64,000 bases of DNA, taken from Chryseobacterium pennae (GTDB lineage: Bacteria > Bacteroidota > Bacteroidia > Flavobacteriales > Weeksellaceae). Under the pieces are notes generated by a model, which saw only the letters and a list, made by a program, of their open reading frames with translations, did not search any database and was not told the origin of the DNA. How positions within the stretch are numbered: position 1 is the first letter of the stretch; every line of letters starts with the position of its first letter. The stretch lies in NCBI RefSeq assembly GCF_003385515.1, contig NZ_QNVT01000001.1, positions 248,001-312,000 on the forward strand, written 5' to 3'. Of this stretch, positions 34,205 through 43,677 are shown piece by piece. Made by a program: the position numbers and the translations under genes.

Positions 34205-36487
34205 TTATTTACCTGATTCTTCTTTTGACATTGAATACGGGAAATCTTTTTCCTGTGATCCTCTGTCTGCATTCGGCTTACTATCCATTTTAAAGTTTAA
34301 AACCGTTCCTTTGATTAATTCTTTATGGCTCAGCCAATTTTTGGAATAAGGCTGCTGATTTACGTTCAATGATTTGACATATAAATTTTCGGCACTGTTT
34401 TCCGGGGCTTTTATTTCAATTTTCTTTCCGTTTTCCAAATGGATCGTTGCTTCTTTAAACAATGGTGCTCCCAATACATACTGGTCCGTTGCCGGCGTTA
34501 CCGGATAGAAACCCAGTGCTGAGAAAATATACCATGCTGAAGTCTGTCCGTTATCTTCATCACCACAATAACCATCCGGAGTAGCCTGATAGAGTTTATC
34601 CATAACCTGTCTTGCCCAATATTGGGTTTTATAAGGTGCTCCGGCATAATTGTACAGATAGATCATATGCTGGATCGGTTGATTCCCGTGGGCATACTGT
34701 CCCATATTCATGATCTGCATTTCCCTGATCTCATGGATTACTCCGCCATAATAGCTATCATCAAAAACCGGTGGCAATGAAAAAACCTCATCCAGTTTGG
34801 CTTCAAATTTCTTTTTCCCTCCCATCAGCTCGGACAGTCCGTTGATATCCTGAAAAACGGACCAGGTATAATGCCAGCTGTTCCCTTCTGTAAAGGCATC
34901 TCCCCATTTGAAAGGATTAAATGGCTTCTGAAAGTTACCGTCTTTATTTTTGCCACGCATCAATCCTGTTTCTTTATCGAACAGATTTTTGTAATTATAC
35001 GCTCTTTTTTTGTAAATATCAATTTCTGAAGCAGGTTTTCCTAATGCTTTTCCTAGTTCATAAATAGCAAAATCATCATACGCATATTCTAGCGTTCTGG
35101 CTGCATTTTCATCAATCTTCACATCGTAAGGAACATACCCTAAGTCATTATAATATTTTACTCCTGCACGGCCAACGGCTTCAATAGGGCCTTCATTATT
35201 GGCACCATGTTTTACTGCCTGCCAAAGAGTTTCCACATCATAACCGCGAAGCCCCTTAATATAGGCATCTGCCACGACGGAAGCTGAATTATTTCCAATC
35301 ATAACATCAGAATATCCCGGGCTGCTCCACTCTGGTAAGAACCCTCCTTCTTTGTAAGTGTTTGCTAATCCCTCCTGCATTTCTACATTGATACTTGGGT
35401 ATACCAGGTTCAGGAAGGGATATAAAGCACGGAAAGTATCCCAGAAACCGGTTCCTGCGAACATTCTCCCGTCTGTAATTTTTCCATTGTAAGGACTCCA
35501 GTGTTTTATTTTATTCTGGGCATCAATTTCATATAATTTTTGCGGGAAAAATAAGGTTCTGTACAGTGAGGAATAAAAGGTTCTCATCTGCTGGTCTGTA
35601 CCTCCTTTTACTTCAATTTTCCCTAAGGTTTTATTCCAGATATTTTTGGCATCGGTCTTTACCTGTTCAAAGTTTCTGTTTCCGATTTCTCTTTTAAGAT
35701 TGAGTTCAGCCTGTTCAAAGCTTATGAATGAAGAAGCAACTTTTGCATAAACTGTTTCTTTATTTTTCAGTTTAAAACCAACTACAGCTCCGGCATGATT
35801 ACTGGTAATTTCCAACTGATCACTGATCAGTTTATCATCTTTCCAGGTTCTTGACAGTTCAAACTCTTTATCAAACTGGATGACAAAATAGTTTTTAAAA
35901 TTTTCATATTTTCCTGATGCATATCTTGTAGTGTATCCCAGTATTTTTCTTTCTTTAGGCAAAATCCTGATGTAAGAACCTTTGTCTAATGCATCAACAA
36001 CAACATAAGCACTATCTGTTTTTGGAAAATCGAATTTGAAAAAAGAAGCTCTTTCTGTGGGAGTAAACTCAGTGGTTACATTGATATCTGCCAAATAAAC
36101 GCTATAGAAATAAGGAGTGGTTACCTCAGCTTTATGGCTGAACCAACTTGCTCTGTCTTCTTCTTTGAATTTTAATTTTCCCACTCCCGGCATAATGGAG
36201 AATGCACCATAATCATTCATCCAGGGAGAAGGCTGATGGGTTTGTTTGAATCCTTTTATTTTATCGGCATCATAAGTATATGCCCAGCCATCGCCCATCT
36301 TCCCAGTTTGTGCTGTCCAGAGGTTCATTCCCCATGGAAGCCCCACTGCGGGATACGTATTTCCGTTGGATAATGAAGGTTTAGACTGGGTTCCCATCAA
36401 TGGGTTCACATAGTCTACAGGAGATGCATTCTGGCCAAAAACCAAGGCCTGTAATAAAAGAAAGCAAGTAGAAAAAATAGACTTCAT
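34205..36487 (-). CDS. GH92 family alpha-mannosidase-like protein with Gln at the acid position
   Basis: 760 residues with signal peptide (MKSIFSTCFLLLQALVFGQ). A calcium-dependent inverting family: an N-terminal beta-sandwich (DYVNPLMGT near residue 24), then an (alpha/alpha)6 barrel with FWDTFRALYP and GDEDNGQTSAWYIFSALGFY. At the position aligned with Glu605 of the other GH92 here (GDEPGHH) this protein has Gln603 (GNQPIQH). In the family that residue is the general acid, and Gln is reported for mannose-1-phosphodiester-hydrolysing members. The linkage specificity is therefore open. It lies between the ROK kinase and the cupin. Confidence 0.88.
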   Translation of the reverse strand: MKSIFSTCFLLLQALVFGQNASPVDYVNPLMGTQSKPSLSNGNTYPAVGLPWGMNLWTAQTGKMGDGWAYTYDADKIKGFKQTHQPSPWMNDYGAFSIMPGVGKLKFKEEDRASWFSHKAEVTTPYFYSVYLADINVTTEFTPTERASFFKFDFPKTDSAYVVVDALDKGSYIRILPKERKILGYTTRYASGKYENFKNYFVIQFDKEFELSRTWKDDKLISDQLEITSNHAGAVVGFKLKNKETVYAKVASSFISFEQAELNLKREIGNRNFEQVKTDAKNIWNKTLGKIEVKGGTDQQMRTFYSSLYRTLFFPQKLYEIDAQNKIKHWSPYNGKITDGRMFAGTGFWDTFRALYPFLNLVYPSINVEMQEGLANTYKEGGFLPEWSSPGYSDVMIGNNSASVVADAYIKGLRGYDVETLWQAVKHGANNEGPIEAVGRAGVKYYNDLGYVPYDVKIDENAARTLEYAYDDFAIYELGKALGKPASEIDIYKKRAYNYKNLFDKETGLMRGKNKDGNFQKPFNPFKWGDAFTEGNSWHYTWSVFQDINGLSELMGGKKKFEAKLDEVFSLPPVFDDSYYGGVIHEIREMQIMNMGQYAHGNQPIQHMIYLYNYAGAPYKTQYWARQVMDKLYQATPDGYCGDEDNGQTSAWYIFSALGFYPVTPATDQYVLGAPLFKEATIHLENGKKIEIKAPENSAENLYVKSLNVNQQPYSKNWLSHKELIKGTVLNFKMDSKPNADRGSQEKDFPYSMSKEESGK

Positions 36488-36508
36488 TGTATCGTTTCGT
36501 TTGTTAAT

Positions 36509-37372
36509 TTATATAAGCTTTTTTAATGCATAGCTAGCGGCTCCCAGAATGGCAGCATCTTCAAAGATGTCCGAAATTTTGACCTGCAAGTTAATATTAT
36601 TCTGTGTTATATTTTGAATAAACCTTTGTTCAAAATGAGGATAAGCCTTCGCTATATTTCCGCCTATAACTAAAACTTCCGGTTTATAAGGCTCTGCATA
36701 TTTCACAATAAAATCAGAGAAGGAATCTGCATATTCATCAAATATCTGCTTCTGTATTGCTGAAGGTTTATCCAAAAGATCTTTAGTCCCTGAAATCTGC
36801 TCTCCCGTTAACTCCTCAAACCGTTTCACAAACCAACGTGTTGCCAGATAATCTTCACAGATAGAATCTTTAAATGGTGAATCCCACAAGTCTTCATCTG
36901 TCGCAAATTCTCCGTTATAAAAAGTAGTTCCCAACCCTGTTCCCAGCGTTACTCCAAAAATTCTTTTAAAACCCTGAGCACAGCCTCCAAAAACTTCCCC
37001 TTCCATAAAGGCAGCGGCATCATTTACAAAATGAATCTGCTTTGGAGAAATGGATAATCTATTGCCTAATTCTTCTTTAATATTGATGTGGTAGATATCA
37101 ATAAATTTTCCTTGCTGCATAAGGGATATTCCGTTTTCATAATCGAAAGGTCCGGGCATTGCAATTCCTATTAAAAGGTCACTTTTCACCAGATTATGAG
37201 CTCCTTTTTCAATGGCCGAAGTCCAGGCTGAGAAAATAGCTTCTTTGTGATCAAATGAATTGACATGTTCTCTTACATACGTTGAAGTCATAATCTCTTT
37301 TTTTTCAGGATCTACCTGCGCCAGTGTAATATGCGACCCGCCAATATCGATTCCTAATATATTCTGCATCAT
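36509..37372 (-). CDS. ROK family sugar kinase
   Basis: 287 residues from the ATG at 37372 (MMQNILGIDIGG); an upstream TTG at 37423 would add a non-family tail. The ATP-binding DIGGSH and the second phosphate loop FGVTLGTGLGTTF are clear, as is the acidic VNDAAAFMEGE segment. The ROK zinc motif CxCGxxGC is missing, as in some short glucokinase and polyphosphate-glucokinase members. Cytosolic. In this locus it may phosphorylate mannose, glucose or N-acetylglucosamine; the substrate cannot be fixed from sequence. Confidence 0.85.
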   Translation of the reverse strand: MMQNILGIDIGGSHITLAQVDPEKKEIMTSTYVREHVNSFDHKEAIFSAWTSAIEKGAHNLVKSDLLIGIAMPGPFDYENGISLMQQGKFIDIYHINIKEELGNRLSISPKQIHFVNDAAAFMEGEVFGGCAQGFKRIFGVTLGTGLGTTFYNGEFATDEDLWDSPFKDSICEDYLATRWFVKRFEELTGEQISGTKDLLDKPSAIQKQIFDEYADSFSDFIVKYAEPYKPEVLVIGGNIAKAYPHFEQRFIQNITQNNINLQVKISDIFEDAAILGAASYALKKLI

Positions 37373-37493
37373 TTTTATTTTAAATTCAAGCTGTTCTACT
37401 GATTGAGAAAAGCAGACAAACAAGAAAGTATTATCTGCCTGCTTTACAGTTTTTATTTTCTATTTTTCAGATAAATTCCTTATTTACTGATTT

Positions 37494-39899
37494 TTATTTT
37501 ACAATGATTTTACCTGATGATACTACTTTATTTTTTGAGGATGTAATCTTGTAAATATAAGTACCACTGGTTAAATCCTGTGTATTCACTGTGTTATTAT
37601 TTTGATTAATACCCTGTTTTTTCAATAATTTTCCTGAAATATCATAGAATGAAACTTCGCTGGAATTTCCGGTAACCATAAAGTGAATGTCATTTCCTCT
37701 TTTAACAGGGTTCGGATAAACAGTATTGATTTCTTTTACAGGTTCGGTATCTGTTACAGACAGAGAGCCGTTGCAAGGAACCTCTGTTTTCCAATTGGTA
37801 TCAGCCATATTTACCAGTGTTGCGAAATGAGTATTTGCAGTAGCATCCAAAGCGCCTATCCCACTTCCTTCATCCATTTTCCAATTCGCTTCCAGACCTT
37901 GTGAGTTGGGTGCCACATTACAGCTGTTATCCATAATTTCCTGGGCTGTTAATGCTCTTTTCCACACTCTGAATTCATCCAAAGAACCATTAAGGGCACG
38001 GTTATTATCATAGTTTCTTGCTAAATAAAGGATACCGTTTGCAGTAAAATTACCTGTAACCGGTGCACTGGCATCAAGATTACCATTGATATATAATTTC
38101 ATCGCTGCTCCATCATATGTTGCAGCTACATGATACCATGTATTTGTATTAAATGCTGTATTCGTATTCATCTTCATCTGAGATGATCCAAAACTCAATA
38201 TAAACTGCAGCTTGTTATTTGCCAAGTTACCATCCCCGAATCTAAGCATGGCAGAGTTACTATCTCCTACTTCAATACCAAGAACAGATGAAATATTTGG
38301 GAAAATTGTTTTAAATGCATTTACTTTTACCCAACCTTCAATAGTCACAGCATTTCCGCTCAGATTAAACTGTCCTGCATTCAGATAATTTGTACTTCCG
38401 TTAAAGGAAAGTGACCTTGGTCCCGGACTCGTTACCTGAGCAAAACCACTATTGAATGTTCCTTCTCCTGAATAAGTACTTACTGTCCCTCCATTGCATG
38501 CTGCCTGTACTTTCCATACATAGTTTGTATTGGGGGAAAGGTTTTGTAATGAATAACTATTAGTGTTAATATTCTGAACTTCAGTCCATGCAGGAGCTGT
38601 TGTTGTTTTGTACTGCAATGTATAAGATGATGCTGTTCCGGCATCCCATGATAATTGAGCCGAATTTCCAAGGTAACTTCCTGATACCAAACCTGAAGGA
38701 GTGACACATCCGTTTCCTGAATTGAATCTTGGAGCAAAAAGGTAGGTACTGGTTAATGTTGATGAACAATTAGACTGTATTCTCCAGTCATAATCTGTAT
38801 TCAAGGTTAAATTACTGATGGTAATATTATTTCCAGAATAATTGGTTCCTACATTAGTCCAGGTTGTTGAATTGGCAGGTTTATAATCTATATTATAGGT
38901 TTGGGATCCATTGGAGGTCCAGTTTAATTTAGCAGAAGTTCCTGTAACATTGGAAACATCTAGTCCTAATGGCGGATCGCAGGATTGCCCCTGGCTCCAT
39001 GAATACAATTGCCCGCTTAACTGGGTATTTTCATTATAAAGAATATTAGATCCTGTACTCAGATAGCTGGCTACGTTAGTTCCCCCTAAATCGTACCACA
39101 TAAACACCCCGTAACCGTCATTTTTTGTGCTGGTTGCTGATGAAGCAACTACAGATGCAGGCGTAGACTGTGGATTTGAATTTTGTATCCAGATTGCGGC
39201 AGGAGAAAGTTTTGTTTTATCAAGTGGTGGTACATTAGGTGCACTGTATGTTCCGTAATAAGGATTCCAGCTGTAATTGATGTAATTTCCTGCCTGATCT
39301 CCGTTATAGCTTTGTCTTGAAATTGCATCACCATAATAATAGAATGTGATCAGTTTATCAGGCATTGCTGCTTTAAGCTCTTGTAAAAGCATTACAAAAG
39401 AACTGTTATTGGGCTGTCCTGTTCCGTTGTTTCCGTATCCTGCATATTCATCATCCAAATCTACCCCATCAAGTCCATAGGTATAAACTGTATGGGCAAC
39501 CTGTAGTGCAAAATCTTTCGCTGCTTCACGGTTGGGGAAATTAGAAATCCCGGCACCCTGATGGTTTCCTAAAAGATCCAATAATACTTTGATTCCCTTC
39601 TGTTGCAAAGGTTTCACATAAGTATTTACATCGTTCAGTACCTTGGTAACGTTATTGTTGCTTGAGATGTAAGCTCTGCTTTTGGAAACATCATAATTGA
39701 TATTGGCAGCGAAGATAATAGCAACATCAAAAAGCGGTCTGTTGGTGGTCTGTAAAGTATAAGACCCTGCATTCAGGATGTTGTTGTTGTTGACTTCCAC
39801 ATAACAGACCCCCAAAGGGTTTAGCTGCTGCGCTTTGAGGTACGATCCTGCTTGAAGCATCAAGGCCATCAAGGGAATAAGAAAAAATCTTTTTTTCAT
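37494..39899 (-). CDS. GH18 endo-beta-N-acetylglucosaminidase with FnIII, LamG and T9SS domains
   Basis: 801 residues. Signal peptide, then a GH18 catalytic domain resembling EndoF1-type enzymes, with the motif DGVDLDDE ending at catalytic Glu151 and a conserved LLGNHQGAGISNFPNREAAK before it. Two fibronectin type III domains (about 310-400 and 405-490), a concanavalin/LamG-like domain (about 500-690) and a C-terminal type IX sorting domain (YPNPVKRGNDIHF to the end) follow. It should act outside the cell, cutting between the two core GlcNAc residues of N-glycans. A paralogue with the same Glu151 lies directly upstream. Confidence 0.9.
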   Translation of the reverse strand: MKKRFFLIPLMALMLQAGSYLKAQQLNPLGVCYVEVNNNNILNAGSYTLQTTNRPLFDVAIIFAANINYDVSKSRAYISSNNNVTKVLNDVNTYVKPLQQKGIKVLLDLLGNHQGAGISNFPNREAAKDFALQVAHTVYTYGLDGVDLDDEYAGYGNNGTGQPNNSSFVMLLQELKAAMPDKLITFYYYGDAISRQSYNGDQAGNYINYSWNPYYGTYSAPNVPPLDKTKLSPAAIWIQNSNPQSTPASVVASSATSTKNDGYGVFMWYDLGGTNVASYLSTGSNILYNENTQLSGQLYSWSQGQSCDPPLGLDVSNVTGTSAKLNWTSNGSQTYNIDYKPANSTTWTNVGTNYSGNNITISNLTLNTDYDWRIQSNCSSTLTSTYLFAPRFNSGNGCVTPSGLVSGSYLGNSAQLSWDAGTASSYTLQYKTTTAPAWTEVQNINTNSYSLQNLSPNTNYVWKVQAACNGGTVSTYSGEGTFNSGFAQVTSPGPRSLSFNGSTNYLNAGQFNLSGNAVTIEGWVKVNAFKTIFPNISSVLGIEVGDSNSAMLRFGDGNLANNKLQFILSFGSSQMKMNTNTAFNTNTWYHVAATYDGAAMKLYINGNLDASAPVTGNFTANGILYLARNYDNNRALNGSLDEFRVWKRALTAQEIMDNSCNVAPNSQGLEANWKMDEGSGIGALDATANTHFATLVNMADTNWKTEVPCNGSLSVTDTEPVKEINTVYPNPVKRGNDIHFMVTGNSSEVSFYDISGKLLKKQGINQNNNTVNTQDLTSGTYIYKITSSKNKVVSSGKIIVK

Positions 39900-39958
39900 T
39901 GTATATTATTTTTATTTAAGAGGAAAAGCCATTGAGACTAAGCCCAATGACTGATATT

Positions 39959-42106
39959 TTATTTTATCATTAATTTCTCTGTCTGCTTTTTACTTCCATT
40001 CTGGGATTCAAACTGAAGGATGTAATTTCCTGATTGCAGTCCGGAGGATTCAAACTGATTATTTCCTGTGCTAAGTGATTTTGTACCCATAATTCTTCCA
40101 TAAAAATCAAAGATGGTCAGCTTTCCCTTATTATATTCATCGGGAACAGAAACTGTAAATGATGAAGATTTACTGATTGGATTCGGGAATATTTTGATTA
40201 GGTCCTTAGTATTGATTTCTCCTGTACTTATAGTTCTTTGAGTGGATGTTGTTTTCGAAGTTCCTGCTGTACACGGCAGATCTGTTCCCCAATTAGATGC
40301 ATCCACACCTGTCAGGCTTAAAGCAGCACCATTTCCTGAGCTATCCTGAACAGTAGAGCCGCTTCCTTCATTGAATTTCCAGTAGGCTGCAAGGGAAGAA
40401 GCCGGAACAGATATATTACACATATTCTGACTAATCTCTGTTGGGCTTAATGCACGCTTCCAAACTCTAACCTCATCTACTTTACCATTGAAGTTTCTGG
40501 AGGTATTATATGAATATCCCACATTGAATGCTCCGTTTGAGCTTACATTCCCTGTCTGTGTCTTACTTGCATCCAAGGTTCCATTGATATAAATCTTCAT
40601 CGAAGTTCCATCATAAGTTGCAGCCACATGGTACCATGTATTGGCATTTAAAGCTGTATTGGAAGCAAGTTTTTGCTGTACATTATTGATACTTAACACA
40701 AACTGAAGTTTATTATTGGCAACACTGGCATCTCCAAGTCTTAATAATGCTGAATTAGTATCCCCAGCTTCTGTTCCCATAATGGATGATATGTATGGAG
40801 ATCCTGATTTAAAGGACGAAGGTTTGATCCAACCTTCAAAAGATAGTGCTGAACCTGTCAGATTAAGATTTCCAGCCGCTCCTGATTCACTTGTACCATC
40901 CAGAGAAAGAGCGTAAGAGCCTGTAGGTGTTATTGTTCCTGACCCACTATTGAATCTAGGGGCGAACATATAAGCACTTTTCACACTGCAATTTGTTCTG
41001 ATTCTCCAGTCGTATTCCGTATTGGCTGTTAACCCTGAAACAGTCACTGAAGTAGAATTAATTGCTGTGGCTGCACTCGTCCATGTTGTGGAAGCTGCAG
41101 GTTTATAATCTATATCGTACGTATTGGTTCCTAATGCGGCCCAGTTTAGTTTTACACTGGTTCCTGTAAGATTGTTGGTGTATAACCCGATTGGTGCATC
41201 ACAATTGGTTCCCTGTGTCCATGACTGTAAGGTTCCGCTTAAAACCGTTGGTTCACCATATAATGTCTGAGTGCCTGCTGAAAGCTGTGAAGTTTGATTG
41301 GTTCCTTTAAGATCATACCAAAGATATAATCCGTACCCCCCATTTTTCGTTTGGGTAGCCAGGTTGGTTGTTGTAGAATTGGAAGTATTTCCCAGCCATA
41401 CAGCTGCCGGAGAAATCTGAGCTTTGGTGAGAGGTGGTACATTAGGAGCAGAGAAGGTCCCGTACATGGCGTTCCAGCTGTAATTAATATTATCTCCTAC
41501 TCTGAATCCGTTCCAAGAAAGCCTTGAAGCGGCATCTCCATAATAATAGAATGAAATGATTTTATCCGGCAATAATGCCCTTAACTCCTGAACAAGCATT
41601 ACAAAAGAACTGTCATTAGGCTGCCCCGTTCCATTATTTCCATATCCTGAATATTCATCATCAAAATCAATCCCATCCAGACCATAGGTATTTACTGTAT
41701 TGGCTAATTGTAATGCAAAATCTTTTGCGGCCTCACGGGATGGGAAATTACATATTCCTGCACCCTGATGGTTTCCAAGGATGGTGAGGACTACTTTCAT
41801 TCCTTTCTGCTGCAGCGGTTTTATGTAGGTATCTGCATTGGTAAGAACCTTGGTCACATTATTATTAGAATACAGATAGGCTCTTCCACGGCTGGTATCA
41901 TAATTAATATTAGCTGCAAAAATATTGACGACATTAAACAGATAGCTATTCGATGTCTGCAGTTTATACGCTCCTGCGTTCAGGATGTTGTTATTATTCA
42001 CTTCCACATAGCATATCCCTTTAGGGTTAAGCTGCTGTGCAGTAAGGAGAGAACCGGACTGAAACGCCATGGCCATCAGTACAGTAAGGATTGATTTTTT
42101 TTTCAT
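39959..42106 (-). CDS. GH18 endo-beta-N-acetylglucosaminidase, paralogue with one FnIII domain
   Basis: 715 residues. The same layout as its downstream neighbour but with one fibronectin type III domain instead of two. GH18 motif DGIDFDDE ends at Glu151. A LamG-like domain (about 395-600) and a type IX sorting domain (FPNPISKSSSFTVSV to LMIK) follow. The catalytic domains are closely similar, so the pair arose by tandem duplication with gain or loss of an FnIII unit. Different binding modules may steer the enzymes to different glycoproteins or N-glycan types, which is inference. Confidence 0.9.
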   Translation of the reverse strand: MKKKSILTVLMAMAFQSGSLLTAQQLNPKGICYVEVNNNNILNAGAYKLQTSNSYLFNVVNIFAANINYDTSRGRAYLYSNNNVTKVLTNADTYIKPLQQKGMKVVLTILGNHQGAGICNFPSREAAKDFALQLANTVNTYGLDGIDFDDEYSGYGNNGTGQPNDSSFVMLVQELRALLPDKIISFYYYGDAASRLSWNGFRVGDNINYSWNAMYGTFSAPNVPPLTKAQISPAAVWLGNTSNSTTTNLATQTKNGGYGLYLWYDLKGTNQTSQLSAGTQTLYGEPTVLSGTLQSWTQGTNCDAPIGLYTNNLTGTSVKLNWAALGTNTYDIDYKPAASTTWTSAATAINSTSVTVSGLTANTEYDWRIRTNCSVKSAYMFAPRFNSGSGTITPTGSYALSLDGTSESGAAGNLNLTGSALSFEGWIKPSSFKSGSPYISSIMGTEAGDTNSALLRLGDASVANNKLQFVLSINNVQQKLASNTALNANTWYHVAATYDGTSMKIYINGTLDASKTQTGNVSSNGAFNVGYSYNTSRNFNGKVDEVRVWKRALSPTEISQNMCNISVPASSLAAYWKFNEGSGSTVQDSSGNGAALSLTGVDASNWGTDLPCTAGTSKTTSTQRTISTGEINTKDLIKIFPNPISKSSSFTVSVPDEYNKGKLTIFDFYGRIMGTKSLSTGNNQFESSGLQSGNYILQFESQNGSKKQTEKLMIK

Positions 42107-42139
42107 TGTATAATTTTTTTAAGGTGTTTTTGGTTTCTG

Positions 42140-42210
42140 AATTTTATATAGCAATCCCCTGATCCTTTCTTTTTAAGGAAAACATCTTAATAAATAAGCC
42201 ATATAAAATT
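42140..42210 (-). repeat. Inverted repeat between GH125 and GH18 genes
   Basis: Perfect 10-bp arms AATTTTATAT and its complement (42140-42149 and 42201-42210), extended by two more G-C pairs across one mismatch, enclosing about 45 bases. It fills most of the 109-base gap. Could be an mRNA processing or stability structure. Confidence 0.4.
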
Positions 42211-42215
42211 GTGGG

Positions 42216-43643
42216 CTATGTCAGTAGCTCAGGGTTTTCGTTAAAGGTTTTCCATAGCAATTCGCCAAATAAAGTATTTGCCCATGCAAACCATTCTCTG
42301 GTGAACTTTTTGTCATTGTCTTTATGGAAGGATTCATGCATAAAGCCTGTTCCTCCGTGCGTTTTCTGTAAGGTATTGATGCACCATCTGATCTCACTTT
42401 TCTCTTTTGTAGTGAGTGCTTTCATAATGATACTCATTGGCCAGATCATATCAAGTCCAATATGTGGACCTCCTATCCCTTCTGCCAGCTTTCCTTTGAA
42501 AAAGAATGGGTTATTTTCCGACCATACAAATTTCTTTGTATTCTGATAAACAGGGTCATCAGCTTTCACTGCATCCAGATAAGGCAATCCTAACAGGCTT
42601 GGACAGTTCGCATCATCCATCAGATTATAACTTCCGAAACCATTGACTTCAAAGGCATATATTCTTCCAAATTCAGGATGATTGTAAATTCCGTATTTTT
42701 TGATGGCTGCCTCTACCTCATCAGCAAGGCTGTTCAGTTGCTGAGCCAACGTTTTTTCATTTTTTATCTGAGACACCATTTCCGCTGCCTGGCGTAGACT
42801 TACAACCGCAAACAAATTGGACGGGATTAAAAACCCATAGATTGTAGCATCATCACTTGGACGGAACATAGAACTGATAAGACCTACCGGCTTTGTCGGA
42901 TAACCATATCCTCCCATCGGAACTCCATCGGTAGCCCAAGCTGTTGTACGTTCAAATTTGTACGGTCCAAGATCATTCTTTCTTTGTTGCTCAGTAAAGG
43001 TCTGCAATGTAAGCTTAATCCCTTGTAACCAATTGGCATCGAGAGGTTTTGTATCTCCTGTTGTTTTCCAGAAATGATATGCCAGACGGATCGGATAACA
43101 TAATGAATCAATCTCCCATTTTCTTTCATGGGTTCCCGGTTTCATATCGGTATGGTCATATTCTTTCCACTTGCTTATTTTCTTATCATCATTGTAGAAT
43201 GCGTTGGCATAAGGATCTTTCAGGATGAATGTTGTCTGCTTGTGAATGACTCCGGAAATCAGCTTATGAAGCTTCTCATCTTTCTTTGAGAACTGCAGAT
43301 AAGGGAAAACCTGTGCAGAACTATCACGAAGCCACATGGCATCAATATCTCCTGTAATCACATAAGTATCAGGTGTACCATTGGTTTCACTGTAGAAAAC
43401 AGTAGTATCTAATGTATTTGGAAAGCAGTTTTCAAAAAGCCAGCTTAGCTCTTTATTGTTTACTTTCTTTTTAAAAGCTGCAATAGCACTTTCTACGGAT
43501 TCACTGGTAAAATGTCTTTTATCTTTAGGAACACGAACAACAGGAAAACCTTCCGTAGTCAGGGTTTTTGCAAAAACATTCTGAGTAAACAGCAATCCGG
43601 CTCCTGCCAGTGCACTTGTTTTAATAAAATCTCTCCTTTCCAT
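42216..43643 (-). CDS. GH125 exo-alpha-1,6-mannosidase
   Basis: 475 residues. The N-terminus MERRDFIKTSALAGAGLLFT has a twin-arginine-like signal, so it is probably exported folded. The (alpha/alpha)6 barrel family (formerly DUF1237) is recognised from DIDAMWLRDSSAQVFPYL (about 110-127), KWEIDSLCYPIRLAYHFW and SMFRPSDDATIYGFLIPSN. GH125 removes non-reducing alpha-1,6-mannose, the branch that GH92 enzymes do not remove well in high-mannose glycans. It sits between a GH92 and the GH18 pair on the same strand. Confidence 0.92.
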   Translation of the reverse strand: MERRDFIKTSALAGAGLLFTQNVFAKTLTTEGFPVVRVPKDKRHFTSESVESAIAAFKKKVNNKELSWLFENCFPNTLDTTVFYSETNGTPDTYVITGDIDAMWLRDSSAQVFPYLQFSKKDEKLHKLISGVIHKQTTFILKDPYANAFYNDDKKISKWKEYDHTDMKPGTHERKWEIDSLCYPIRLAYHFWKTTGDTKPLDANWLQGIKLTLQTFTEQQRKNDLGPYKFERTTAWATDGVPMGGYGYPTKPVGLISSMFRPSDDATIYGFLIPSNLFAVVSLRQAAEMVSQIKNEKTLAQQLNSLADEVEAAIKKYGIYNHPEFGRIYAFEVNGFGSYNLMDDANCPSLLGLPYLDAVKADDPVYQNTKKFVWSENNPFFFKGKLAEGIGGPHIGLDMIWPMSIIMKALTTKEKSEIRWCINTLQKTHGGTGFMHESFHKDNDKKFTREWFAWANTLFGELLWKTFNENPELLT

Positions 43644-43677
43644 TGATACTTTTTATTTCGTTTATTTTTATTAGTCT

